A DNA stretch of 41,033 bases, taken from NCBI GenBank assembly GCA_015489365.1, contig WFZW01000085.1:1-41033 (forward strand), in the 5' to 3' direction. The translations under genes were made by a program, and so were the position numbers. Origin of the DNA: Deltaproteobacteria bacterium (GTDB lineage: Bacteria > Desulfobacterota > Dissulfuribacteria > Dissulfuribacterales > QOAL01). The notes beneath the pieces are model-generated. The model saw only the letters and a program-made list of their open reading frames with translations, was not told the origin of the DNA and did no database searches. How positions within the stretch are numbered: the first letter of the stretch is position 1; each line of letters starts with the position of its first letter. Below, piece after piece: positions 16,438 through 24,818 of this stretch.

Positions 16438-16615
16438 CCCTTCACGCTGCACTTTCGGTGCATAAAGATAAAGCCAGCATTCAGGGTGTATTTTCACGCT
16501 AACAGTCATTCCAGAGGCGGACACAACGGGTATGAAAATATCCCCCTGGGGACATACTGTCTTTCCCCCCTTGTCCGTCCTTGTACGTCCATGGCCAATC
16601 AAAAAATGCATCCTT
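16438..16615 (+). repeat. Dispersed intergenic repeat, copy 3 (full)
   Basis: It lies between the convergent scpB and eno genes. GTGTATTTTCACGCTAAC is at 16486-16503, CCAGAGGCGGACACAACG at 16511-16528, TATGAAAAT at 16531, and the tail GTCCATGGCCAATCAAAAAA at 16587-16606. The left-half hairpin is poorly preserved here. Confidence 0.75.
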
Positions 16616-16648
16616 GGATAAAAGATAAGAAAAATCCTACTATCCTGC

Positions 16649-17923
<1,275 letters not shown>

Positions 17924-17976
17924 TCATTTTCCTCCATTTATTTAAAAAAGGGGGTCGCTGTCGGGCTACCGGACCA

Positions 17977-18004
17977 GTTATAATTAAAAAGGATCTTAAG
18001 TCAA
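17977..18004 (-). promoter_or_regulatory. Sigma-70-type promoter of eno
   Basis: On the minus strand TTGACT (18004-17999) and TATAAC (17982-17977) are separated by 16 bases, about 50 bases before the eno start codon. Both boxes match 5 of 6 consensus positions. Confidence 0.6.
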
Positions 18005-18049
18005 GCATCAGCAGACAGTGCAAACTGATCAATCATTAAGGAGTCCATG

Positions 18050-18241
18050 ATGTGTCAATCCACTGTTTACATAAAAAAAGGAGACACCGAGGAAGAAATT
18101 CTACAGGATGCAATCCTTGTGGAACCATGTCCGGAAGGGGTAAAAATACAGGGTTTCTTCGAGGAACCAAGGATAATACCGGCGAAAATTGTCACGATAG
18201 ATCTCTTGAAACACAAAATTATCCTTGAACCAATTACCTGA
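18050..18241 (+). CDS. CooT family small nickel-binding protein
   Basis: A 63-residue protein of the CooT family, small proteins linked with nickel delivery to CO dehydrogenase. The family starts Met-Cys, and Cys2 is the nickel-binding residue. The second of two tandem ATGs gives MCQSTVYI and sits six bases after TAAGGAG, while the ATG at 18047 is only three bases away, so 18050 is chosen. The short beta-rich sequence ends KIILEPIT. No CODH gene is in the window. The nickel role is family knowledge and not shown by the neighbours. Confidence 0.82.
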   Translation: MCQSTVYIKKGDTEEEILQDAILVEPCPEGVKIQGFFEEPRIIPAKIVTIDLLKHKIILEPIT

Positions 18242-18421
18242 AGATAGATTATTGGACAAGGATATTTTTCATATTTAGAGAGGCAGCGCCAAGGGTATAA
18301 ACCGCATGAAAGTTTGGATGAAACAACTTGAAAAACACGAAAAAATAGCTTCTATTCTTTAGAGCATGAAGATATTGGGCCTGTTTCTAAAATCTATCAA
18401 TTTGCGTAGAAGGTATAGCAC

Positions 18422-18637
18422 ATGACAAGTATAGAAAAATTGAAGGTATTAATACCTCACTGGATAACCCACAATGAAGAGCATGGCAAGGAATTCGCCA
18501 AATGGGCGGAACAGATGAAACAGGAAGGAAATACACAGGTAGCAGATGCCATATTGGAGGCATTTTCTGCACTTCAACAGGTGAATGAAGGATTGAAGAA
18601 GGCCCTGAACATGACAGATGGCGAATCGGAAGGCTGA
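18422..18637 (+). CDS. Small charged helical protein beside the CooT-like gene
   Basis: A 71-residue protein, mostly predicted helix and rich in charged residues, with no signal peptide or membrane segment. The N-terminal half (LIPHWITHNEEHGKEFAKW) carries two His and several Glu that could bind metal. The second half has LEAFSALQQVNEGLKKAL. AGAAGG lies eight bases before the ATG. It follows the CooT-like gene after 180 bp in the same direction. Similar short proteins occur near CooT-family genes as far as I recall, but I cannot verify this here, so a nickel link is inference. Confidence 0.7.
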   Translation: MTSIEKLKVLIPHWITHNEEHGKEFAKWAEQMKQEGNTQVADAILEAFSALQQVNEGLKKALNMTDGESEG

Positions 18638-18750
18638 TTTCTAGACAATCAGCTACTTAATAGGTCCATGGCCGAAATGAAATACCATTTGGGGGTATTT
18701 AGGGGGGAAACCTTTTTATCTGCCATCAAACACTTACACTAAAAATGAAC

Positions 18751-18766
18751 GGTCCTGATTAGGACC
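18751..18766 (+). promoter_or_regulatory. Hairpin just upstream of thrC
   Basis: GGTCCT (18751-18756), a GATT loop and AGGACC (18761-18766) form a perfect stem ending 13 bases before the thrC ATG. No clear ribosome-binding site is visible, so the hairpin overlaps the initiation region. It may modulate translation. A second stem (AAATACC/GGTATTT, 18680-18700) lies further upstream. Confidence 0.3.
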
Positions 18767-18779
18767 AACGTACCAAGAC

Positions 18780-20177
18780 ATGAAATACATAAGTACCCGG
18801 GGACGGGTTGAGCCACTAAGATTCAAGCAAGCGGTAATGATGGGCCTTGCCACCGATGGGGGACTGCTCCTACCGGAGCATATCCCGTCCATTAGCCAGG
18901 ATACCATCATCAGGTGGCAGGATCTAGGTTATCAGGACCTTGCCTGTGAGATCATGGGGCTTTTCATCGATGATATCCCACGTGCTACGATAAAACAGCT
19001 CATCAAAAGGTCCTATGCCACCTTCGACACCACCGAAATCACCCCTATAATCAATACTGGTAAGGAATATATACTGGAGCTCTTTCACGGTCCCACATTG
19101 GCATTCAAGGACATTGCGCTTCAATTTCTTGGGAATATCTTTTCTATCCTGCTCGAGGAGCAACATTCATGCATGAATATCCTTGGAGCCACATCAGGTG
19201 ATACTGGCAGTGCTGCCATATACGGGGTAAGGGGTAAGAAAAACATAAACATATTTATATTGCACCCCAAGGGCCGAGTAAGTCCTGTACAGGCCTTGCA
19301 GATGACCACCGTCCCTGACAAAAATGTCTTCAATATTGCCGTGGAAGGTACATTTGATGACTGCCAGAATATAGTAAAGGAGATATTCAATGACCTTGAT
19401 TTTAAGGCCAGATATCGGCTTGGTTCAATCAACTCTATCAACTGGGCCAGGATACTGGCCCAGATAGTCTATTATGTTTATGCCACCCTGAAGCTCGTCT
19501 CCACGACAAGGGCAGAAAGGGTCAACTTCTCGGTTCCAACCGGAAATTTCGGGGATATATTTGCCGGTTTCCTGGCACGGAGAATGATCACTCCTCTTAT
19601 CGACCGGCTTATACTTGCCACTAATGAAAATAACATCCTGACCCGGTTCGTCCTTGAAGGCAAATATTCAAGAGGTGGGGTCGTACCCACCATCAGTCCT
19701 TCTATGGATATCCAGGTGGCAAGCAACTTCGAACGTTATCTATACTACCTATATGATCAACAGCCGGAAAAGGTAAGGAATGCCATGGAGGGATTTCATG
19801 CAGGCGGAGAGATCGTTTTTTCCCAAGAAGAACGGTCACAAATAAGAAGGGATTTTGCATCTACGTCTGTCAATCAGGAAGAAACCCTGGCTACCATAAG
19901 GGAGACCTATCAAGACAGTGGTTATGTCATTGATCCACATACAGCAGTAGGGGTAGCCGGGGCAAGAAGGCTGAAGGCACGGATTCTTGAAGGGCCTGTG
20001 GTATGCCTTGCCACGGCCCATCCTGCAAAATTCCCGGATGCGGTACGAAGGGCCATAGGAAGGGAACCTAAACAGCCCAAGTCCATGAGGGGATTAGAAA
20101 AAAAGGCGACCCGCTGTAAGGATATGCCGGCAGATACCGCCCTGGTAAAGAAATATATCATGGAAAACGCCCTATAG
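18780..20177 (+). CDS. thrC: Threonine synthase
   Basis: A 465-residue PLP enzyme that converts O-phosphohomoserine and water to threonine and phosphate, the last step of threonine synthesis. It starts KYISTRGRVEPLRFKQAVMMGLA as in the long ThrC type. PLP-binding Lys110 lies in HGPTLAFKD, the phosphate-binding region is GATSGDTGSAA, and VPTGNFGDIFAG and HTAVGVAGAR are further family segments. Length is normal for the long bacterial class. The C-terminal 30 residues are basic. No other threonine gene is adjacent. Confidence 0.96.
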   Translation: MKYISTRGRVEPLRFKQAVMMGLATDGGLLLPEHIPSISQDTIIRWQDLGYQDLACEIMGLFIDDIPRATIKQLIKRSYATFDTTEITPIINTGKEYILELFHGPTLAFKDIALQFLGNIFSILLEEQHSCMNILGATSGDTGSAAIYGVRGKKNINIFILHPKGRVSPVQALQMTTVPDKNVFNIAVEGTFDDCQNIVKEIFNDLDFKARYRLGSINSINWARILAQIVYYVYATLKLVSTTRAERVNFSVPTGNFGDIFAGFLARRMITPLIDRLILATNENNILTRFVLEGKYSRGGVVPTISPSMDIQVASNFERYLYYLYDQQPEKVRNAMEGFHAGGEIVFSQEERSQIRRDFASTSVNQEETLATIRETYQDSGYVIDPHTAVGVAGARRLKARILEGPVVCLATAHPAKFPDAVRRAIGREPKQPKSMRGLEKKATRCKDMPADTALVKKYIMENAL

Positions 20178-20199
20178 ATCTCATCCTGGCAGGCCAAGG

Positions 20200-20310
20200 A
20201 CCTGTCCCCAGGGCAGGCACAACGAAGCATGAAAATGCGGCCCTGGAAATATTTTGTCCTTGTCCATGCTGTCTTGTGTATCCATGGTTAAGCAAAAAAA
20301 TGCCTTTTAA
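20200..20310 (+). repeat. Dispersed intergenic repeat, copy 4 (right half)
   Basis: Only the right half is recognisable: GGCACAACGAAGCATGAAAA begins at 20216 and the tail TGTATCCATGGTTAAGC is at 20276-20292, between thrC and the CsgG-like gene. Confidence 0.7.
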
Positions 20311-20394
20311 GTTTAACTATAAGGATCGAGAATGAAAATGAAAAAAAATGGCATCCCATGGAGGCTTTATCACATCAATTATTAAGGAGGTATT

Positions 20395-21174
20395 ATGGTA
20401 AAAAGTATCTTTTATGTGCTCTCTGGGCTCTCTGCAGCGCTCTTAATGGTGATATTTACCGGCTGTGAGTCCATGGTTCAGCCGACTGCCAAGGTCGACA
20501 ATACCATGGCCCAGCAGTCCTTCTCATGTCCTGGCAAGGCCAAGGTGGCTGTTGCACGATTCGACTGGCGTGTTGGTGGCGGTGGAGGAACCACGATCAG
20601 GGGACCAGGAGGGACCTATACTATCAGCCATGAATCAGGCGTAATGACAGGGCTCAGGGATATGCTAGTAACAAGCCTTGTACAGACAAGGTGCTTCCGG
20701 GTACTCGAAAGACAAGACTTTGGAGCGCTTACCGAGGAAATGAAGCTCCGGGAGCAGGGCTATACCAGAAATAAAAGGAGCCGAAAGGGCCATATCAAGG
20801 AGGCAGACCTGCTAATTGTAGGTTCCGTAACTGGCTGGGAGCCTGGAACATCGGGGGCCAGGGGTGCTGTAGGCGGGCTGTTTGGCAACGTACTGGGGGG
20901 TATCACTGGTGCATTCAGCAAAACCTCCATGGCCATGGATATCAGAATAATCGACGTAGATACATCCGAGGTCATTGCCGCTACCCGGGTCGAAGGAACT
21001 GCCAGGGCCATATCTGCAGGCGGGCTTCTTGGCGGAGTTGTTGGCAGCACCCCACTTGGGGGTGGGCTTGGTGCCTATGCCAAAACCCCTATGGAAAAGG
21101 CTATCAGAAATTGCATATATGAGGCGGTAAAGTTCATCGTAAACAACACCCCACCTAAATATTTCAAAAAATAA
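20395..21174 (+). CDS. CsgG/HfaB-like outer-membrane lipoprotein
   Basis: A 259-residue predicted lipoprotein of the CsgG (curli assembly) family. The signal with lipobox TGC (Cys24) follows hydrophobic segment LSAALLMVIFTG. The CsgG-type core has KVAVARFDWRVGG, LRDMLVTSLVQTRCFRVLERQD, ADLLIVGSVTGWEPG and MAMDIRIIDVDTSEVI. Between these lie glycine-rich loops resembling glycine zippers (GGLFGNVLGGITGAF and GGLLGGVVGSTPLGGG). CsgG proper forms a secretion pore for amyloid subunits, but no csgA/csgE/csgF is nearby, so export of curli is not implied. AAGGAGG directly precedes the ATG. Confidence 0.82.
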   Translation: MVKSIFYVLSGLSAALLMVIFTGCESMVQPTAKVDNTMAQQSFSCPGKAKVAVARFDWRVGGGGGTTIRGPGGTYTISHESGVMTGLRDMLVTSLVQTRCFRVLERQDFGALTEEMKLREQGYTRNKRSRKGHIKEADLLIVGSVTGWEPGTSGARGAVGGLFGNVLGGITGAFSKTSMAMDIRIIDVDTSEVIAATRVEGTARAISAGGLLGGVVGSTPLGGGLGAYAKTPMEKAIRNCIYEAVKFIVNNTPPKYFKK

Positions 21175-21194
21175 TCTCTAGGCTGCTGTACAAA

Positions 21195-21225
21195 AAGGGC
21201 ATGGCTATTATCAGGCCGTGCCCTT
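21195..21225 (-). terminator. Bidirectional terminator hairpin (csgG-like / dnaJ-like)
   Basis: An 11-pair stem (195-205 with 215-225 after 21000) around a nine-base loop lies between the convergent csgG-like and J-protein genes. On the minus strand it is followed by a run of U, so it fits best as the terminator of the J-protein gene. Confidence 0.55.
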
Positions 21226-21264
21226 CAAGGGTTTCTGTCAGATTGTCCTGAAAAAGGTAGCAAG

Positions 21265-22218
21265 TCAAAGCCCTTCCCTATCCAATTCCTGGACAAGTTT
21301 TTTCTGCCTCCTTGTCAACCGCCGGGGCACATCCACTATGATCCTGACCAGTTGGTCTCCCCTTGTGCCATTGGCATCCACCAGGCCCTTGCCCCGCAAA
21401 CGCAGTTTTTGCCCACATGCCGTACCTGCAGGGACCCTAAGACGTACACGCTGGTTATCAAGGGTGGGTACCTCTATCTGGGTACCGAGGCAGGCCTCTG
21501 AAAACCGGATCTTGTGATCTACCTCTACATCGGCCCCATCAATCCTGAAACCAGGGGGAACCAGCATCCCTATACGCAGGTACAGATCACCCCTACCACC
21601 AGGGCCTGGGATTCCTTTACCCTTGACTCTGATCTTCGTGCCAGCCTTGATCCCTTTGGGCACCCTGACCGATATCCTTTCCGGTTGGCCGCTGGTGTGG
21701 AGTGAAATAATCTTTTTCGTTCCCCCAAGCGCCTCCTGGGGAGTAATTTTTAAGTCCAGTACAACATCCCTGCCCCTTGGCTGGGATTGCTGGAATCCAT
21801 AGGTACCACGGCTGGTATATCTTCCTGCTCCAGTAGTCTTAAAGGGCTGTGAGAAAATATCCTCAAAGCCTGCAGCACCTGACCTGCCGCCAAAGAACAT
21901 CCTGGTAAATATGTCCGTTCCCATTCCCAGGTCCTTGAAAACATCGGAAAAATCAAAGCCCTGGAAAATATCCTCTTGGGAATATCGCCTATGGAATTCA
22001 CCTGAGCCGAAGGCGTCATACTGCCTCCTCTTTTCCGGGTTGCTCAGTACCGCATAGGCCTCGTTAATTTCCTTGAAACGTTCCGCAGCTGCCTCGTCTC
22101 CCTTATTCTTGTCAGGATGATATTTTATGGCCAGCCTCCTAAATGCCTTCTTGATCTCATCAGCAGAGGCATCCTTGGCCACCCCAAGAATTTTATAATA
22201 ATCCTTCTGACTATTCAT
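21265..22218 (-). CDS. DnaJ/CbpA-type co-chaperone
   Basis: A 317-residue J-domain protein of the CbpA type that stimulates DnaK ATPase. The J domain is at about 6-70 with the HPD motif at 34-36 ([11 protein letters not shown]). A Gly/Phe-rich linker follows ([20 protein letters not shown]), then the two beta domains of DnaJ-C ([43 protein letters not shown]). The cysteine-rich zinc finger of full DnaJ is absent, which distinguishes the type. Length is normal for CbpA. Possible symbol cbpA, not assigned because orthology is uncertain. Confidence 0.9.
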   Translation of the reverse strand: MNSQKDYYKILGVAKDASADEIKKAFRRLAIKYHPDKNKGDEAAAERFKEINEAYAVLSNPEKRRQYDAFGSGEFHRRYSQEDIFQGFDFSDVFKDLGMGTDIFTRMFFGGRSGAAGFEDIFSQPFKTTGAGRYTSRGTYGFQQSQPRGRDVVLDLKITPQEALGGTKKIISLHTSGQPERISVRVPKGIKAGTKIRVKGKGIPGPGGRGDLYLRIGMLVPPGFRIDGADVEVDHKIRFSEACLGTQIEVPTLDNQRVRLRVPAGTACGQKLRLRGKGLVDANGTRGDQLVRIIVDVPRRLTRRQKKLVQELDREGL

Positions 22219-22333
22219 GGTTCAACGCCCTATCAGACACAACCACCGACCCTCCCAAAACAAAGGGACACAAGGCCCCCCGTTTTAGTTTTTTCCTATA
22301 CGGTTCTGCATTCCTTTAACCTCTATTCGCTTC

Positions 22334-22413
22334 TAAACTTTATGCGGCCCGCACCTTGGCGTACCCCCAATACATGAAGATACAGCCCATAAACCCTGTA
22401 TTTTCACGGTAAA
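22334..22413 (+). repeat. Dispersed intergenic repeat, copy 5 (left half)
   Basis: The left half with its hairpin: TGAAGATACAG (22375-22385) pairs with CTGTATTTTCA (22396-22406), one G.U pair included. It belongs to the 498-bp gap between the J-protein and LD-carboxypeptidase genes. The bases between this copy and copy 6 (22414-22588) show nothing recognisable. Confidence 0.8.
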
Positions 22414-22588
22414 ACTGCTTTTTTCCAACAGCTGTCACATATCCCAAGTATGCGTATGCTGCGTCTTTTTCTGCTCCTCGGACCTTGCACTTGAAAAAAT
22501 AATAGTTGTTTCTTCAGAAGCCTCATTAAGGGATGAGAACCAATCTAGGATAGATTATGATATTAAAAGAGATGTCGGTGATTGCTCA

Positions 22589-22672
22589 TAAACTTTCATG
22601 CGGCCCGCACCTTGGTGCCGCATCCATAATACATGAAGATACAGCCCATAGACTCTGTATTTTCACGGTAAA
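22589..22672 (+). repeat. Dispersed intergenic repeat, copy 6 (left half)
   Basis: A near-duplicate of copy 5 in the same gap. TGCGGCCCGCACCTTGG is shared exactly, and the hairpin arms are 22634-22644 and 22655-22665. Downstream, CATATGTCTCAATGAGACTA (22680-22699) contains an inverted repeat of unknown meaning before the carboxypeptidase start. Confidence 0.8.
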
Positions 22673-22716
22673 TCTTAGTCATATGTCTCAATGAGACTAA
22701 ATGATAAAATAAGTAC

Positions 22717-23661
22717 TTGGCAATAATTTGTCAATCAATTACCCTGGGACACCTATTGCACAATTTTTGTAAAAATAACAAAGAAATATATAAGATAGCC
22801 CCTCTATTGCCCGCAAGCCCTGCTTCCCCTGAAGAGGTTAAATATGGCCTTGCACTAATCAAAAGGGAGGCCCCATTTTTGCGGCTTGAAGCCCCTAGTG
22901 AAGGAATCGTTCCCAAGGGGCCTGCAGGTTCTCTTGCATACCTGGCAGACACGGATCAAAACCAGGCACAGCGCTTTGAAAAAAGGCTAATGAGCCATGA
23001 CCTTGACTTCATATGGGGTGTAAGAGGCGGCTACGGGTGCCTGCGTTGGCTCAAATGGATAAATTGGGATCTCCTTACCCGACATTCCCCGATGATTATA
23101 GGATATAGCGACCTTACATTCATCCATGCGGCCATAAATTCCCAGGGTATGGTTTCCCTTCATGCCCCCATGATCACATCCCTGCCAACCATCTCGTACG
23201 ATGCAAGGCAGGCCCTTTGGCAGGCCCTCAAAGGTCAGCTTCCGAAATTGACTGGAAAGGGACTGTTTCATGGAAGGGCAGAAGGCATCCTGATAGGGGG
23301 TAACCTGACATGCCTCTGCCATACAATAGGAACACCTTTTGAACCTCCATGGGAAGGGGCAATACTAGTATTAGAAGACCATAAGGAACCCTTGTACAGG
23401 ATAGATCGAATGCTGACCCAACTACTACTAAGTGGGCGTTTGAACAAACTGGCAGGACTAGCAGTGGGGAATATGAAGGATACAGGCTTTCCTGAAAAGA
23501 CCCTTGTCAGCCTCTTGAAAGACCGGCTATGTGGCTTGGGCATTCCGGTGATCTACGAACTGCCCATTGGACATGTCCCTGACAATTATCCCATATTGTT
23601 GGGCGGTCTCTATGTACTGGATGCGGAGGTAGGCAGACTCACTCCTTCCAATCTGGAATAG
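22717..23661 (+). CDS. LD-carboxypeptidase (peptidase family S66)
   Basis: About 314 residues. S66 serine peptidases trim the D-Ala from tetrapeptides of recycled murein. The catalytic triad parts are visible: Ser131 in IIGYSDLT, Glu in LEDHKEPLYRIDRML, and His in LPIGHVPDNYP. Also visible is the family segment WGVRGGYGCLRWL. The N-terminus is poorly defined: the frame opens with TTG 22717, but TTG 22756 would give the usual distance to IAPLLPASP. A possible earlier disruption of the start region cannot be excluded. The 3' end overlaps the convergent aldolase gene by 23 bp. Confidence 0.86.
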   Translation: MAIICQSITLGHLLHNFCKNNKEIYKIAPLLPASPASPEEVKYGLALIKREAPFLRLEAPSEGIVPKGPAGSLAYLADTDQNQAQRFEKRLMSHDLDFIWGVRGGYGCLRWLKWINWDLLTRHSPMIIGYSDLTFIHAAINSQGMVSLHAPMITSLPTISYDARQALWQALKGQLPKLTGKGLFHGRAEGILIGGNLTCLCHTIGTPFEPPWEGAILVLEDHKEPLYRIDRMLTQLLLSGRLNKLAGLAVGNMKDTGFPEKTLVSLLKDRLCGLGIPVIYELPIGHVPDNYPILLGGLYVLDAEVGRLTPSNLE

Positions 23662-24253
23662 GACGTAGAGTACCCAACATGCTACCAAGGGCAAGGATCT
23701 TGGCTGTATTCTCTAGGCACTCTGCCGCATAGAAGGCATCCTGAATCCTCTTTCCCCTGGTAACGGCACCATGATTTGCCAGCACTATTGCAGGCCCTTC
23801 TCCAAGCAGGTTCACCACCGCCCTGGCCAGGGCCTCTCCACCAGGCCTACAAAACGGCGCGACAGGTACATCCTTAAGGAATATCTTCGATTCCACCAAA
23901 TAATCCACCGGAAAGCTCCCCATGGATAGGGTAACTGCAAGGGTCCATGGCGGATGTACATGGACTATTGCCCTGGTTTTCTCTTCAGCCGCATATATGG
24001 CAAGATGCATGGGCAATTCCGAAGACGGTTGACCTTGGCCCTCGACCACCTTCCCATCCATCCCCACTACTAATAGGTCGTCACGGGATAATAGCCCCTT
24101 GTGGGTACTACTCGAGGTTATTAAGATCCTGTCCTTCCCTTTTAGCCTCAGGCTTACATTGCCGTCCGTCCCTGCAAACAACCCCTTATCATAGAGCCTG
24201 CGGCAGATGAAAATTATCTGGTCCCTTTCGTCTAGTGACTCCAGTTGGCTCAA
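23639..24253 (-). CDS. Class II aldolase/adducin family protein
   Basis: A 204-residue zinc-dependent class II aldolase-family protein (fuculose-phosphate aldolase type). The catalytic base Glu79 is in SSELPMHL, and the metal ligands His98, His100 and His161 are in IVHVHPPW and LANHGAV. GNVSLR and THKGLL are other family marks. The substrate is not predictable: fuculose-phosphate, ribulose-phosphate or methylthioribulose-phosphate enzymes share the fold. It overlaps the MoaE-like gene by 4 bp (ATGA type), so the two are likely translationally coupled. Confidence 0.9.
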   Translation of the reverse strand: MSQLESLDERDQIIFICRRLYDKGLFAGTDGNVSLRLKGKDRILITSSSTHKGLLSRDDLLVVGMDGKVVEGQGQPSSELPMHLAIYAAEEKTRAIVHVHPPWTLAVTLSMGSFPVDYLVESKIFLKDVPVAPFCRPGGEALARAVVNLLGEGPAIVLANHGAVTRGKRIQDAFYAAECLENTAKILALGSMLGTLRPIPDWKE

Positions 24254-24633
24254 GCACCAAACTCCTGTTTTTTTGTTACCTCTTCTTTTATACGGTCCAG
24301 GGTGCGGGCAAGTGCACCAATCACGTTTTGCCTTATATCCCCTGCAACCCCCAATAACATTATATCATCTCCAACATAGAGCCTACCGGTAACCAGCTCA
24401 ACATCTACTGCCAGGATTCCCGGCAGTTCCCTGGCCCAGGATATGATTTCATGAAGACGTTCTTCATCAACCGCCACCTCTATTGAAAAAACCTCATCCC
24501 CGTTCCTGCTGGTGGCCCGGACTATGCCGTTGTGTATGAGCACCATACCGGCTTTTTTGCTTTCAGGAGACGATTTCAACCTGTTAACAAAGGATTCTAT
24601 GTCCAAGGTACACGGCGCCTTAAATAATCGCAT
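24250..24633 (-). CDS. Divergent MoaE-like protein
   Basis: A 127-residue relative of MoaE, the large subunit of molybdopterin synthase. Visible family segments are GMVLIHNGIVRATSRNG with the conserved Arg, VDVELVTGRLYVGDDIMLLGVAG, and RTLDRIKEEVTKKQEF, in which two lysines match the catalytic ones. The usual SPHR motif is replaced by GDIR. No moaD or other molybdopterin gene is beside it; its partner is a class II aldolase with a 4-bp overlap. It may be a true but divergent synthase subunit or have a new role. Confidence 0.75.
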   Translation of the reverse strand: MRLFKAPCTLDIESFVNRLKSSPESKKAGMVLIHNGIVRATSRNGDEVFSIEVAVDEERLHEIISWARELPGILAVDVELVTGRLYVGDDIMLLGVAGDIRQNVIGALARTLDRIKEEVTKKQEFGA

Positions 24634-24714
24634 TTTTCACCTCAAAATCCCATTGACTCTATCCCTGGAAACACCATAGTTGCAAGGGGTTACAGAGTCA
24701 TTCCTACATTATGC

Positions 24715-24745
24715 GCTTGACAGGTCAAGCTTTTTTTAATACAAA
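24715..24745 (+). promoter_or_regulatory. Promoter with overlapping hairpin before the OMP gene
   Basis: A perfect -35 TTGACA (24718-24723) is followed after 16 bases by TACAAA (24740-24745). The same bases form GCTTGAC/GTCAAGC (24715-24721 and 24724-24730) and then seven T, which looks like an intrinsic terminator. The two readings are alternatives, since one -35 box lies inside the stem. Confidence 0.4.
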
Positions 24746-24818
24746 CCTCACTTAAGCTTTAATGATCACTCTATTTATAAATCTTCTAATCTTAACTAAC
24801 AATGGAGGGAAGCTGTTT

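Noticed and set aside
20395-21174. Curli secretion system
   Set aside because: Only a CsgG-like lipoprotein is present; no curlin or other csg gene lies nearby.
22334-22672. Two close repeats resembling a CRISPR array
   Set aside because: Only two units, long and degenerate, with no regular spacing and no cas gene; they belong to the dispersed family.
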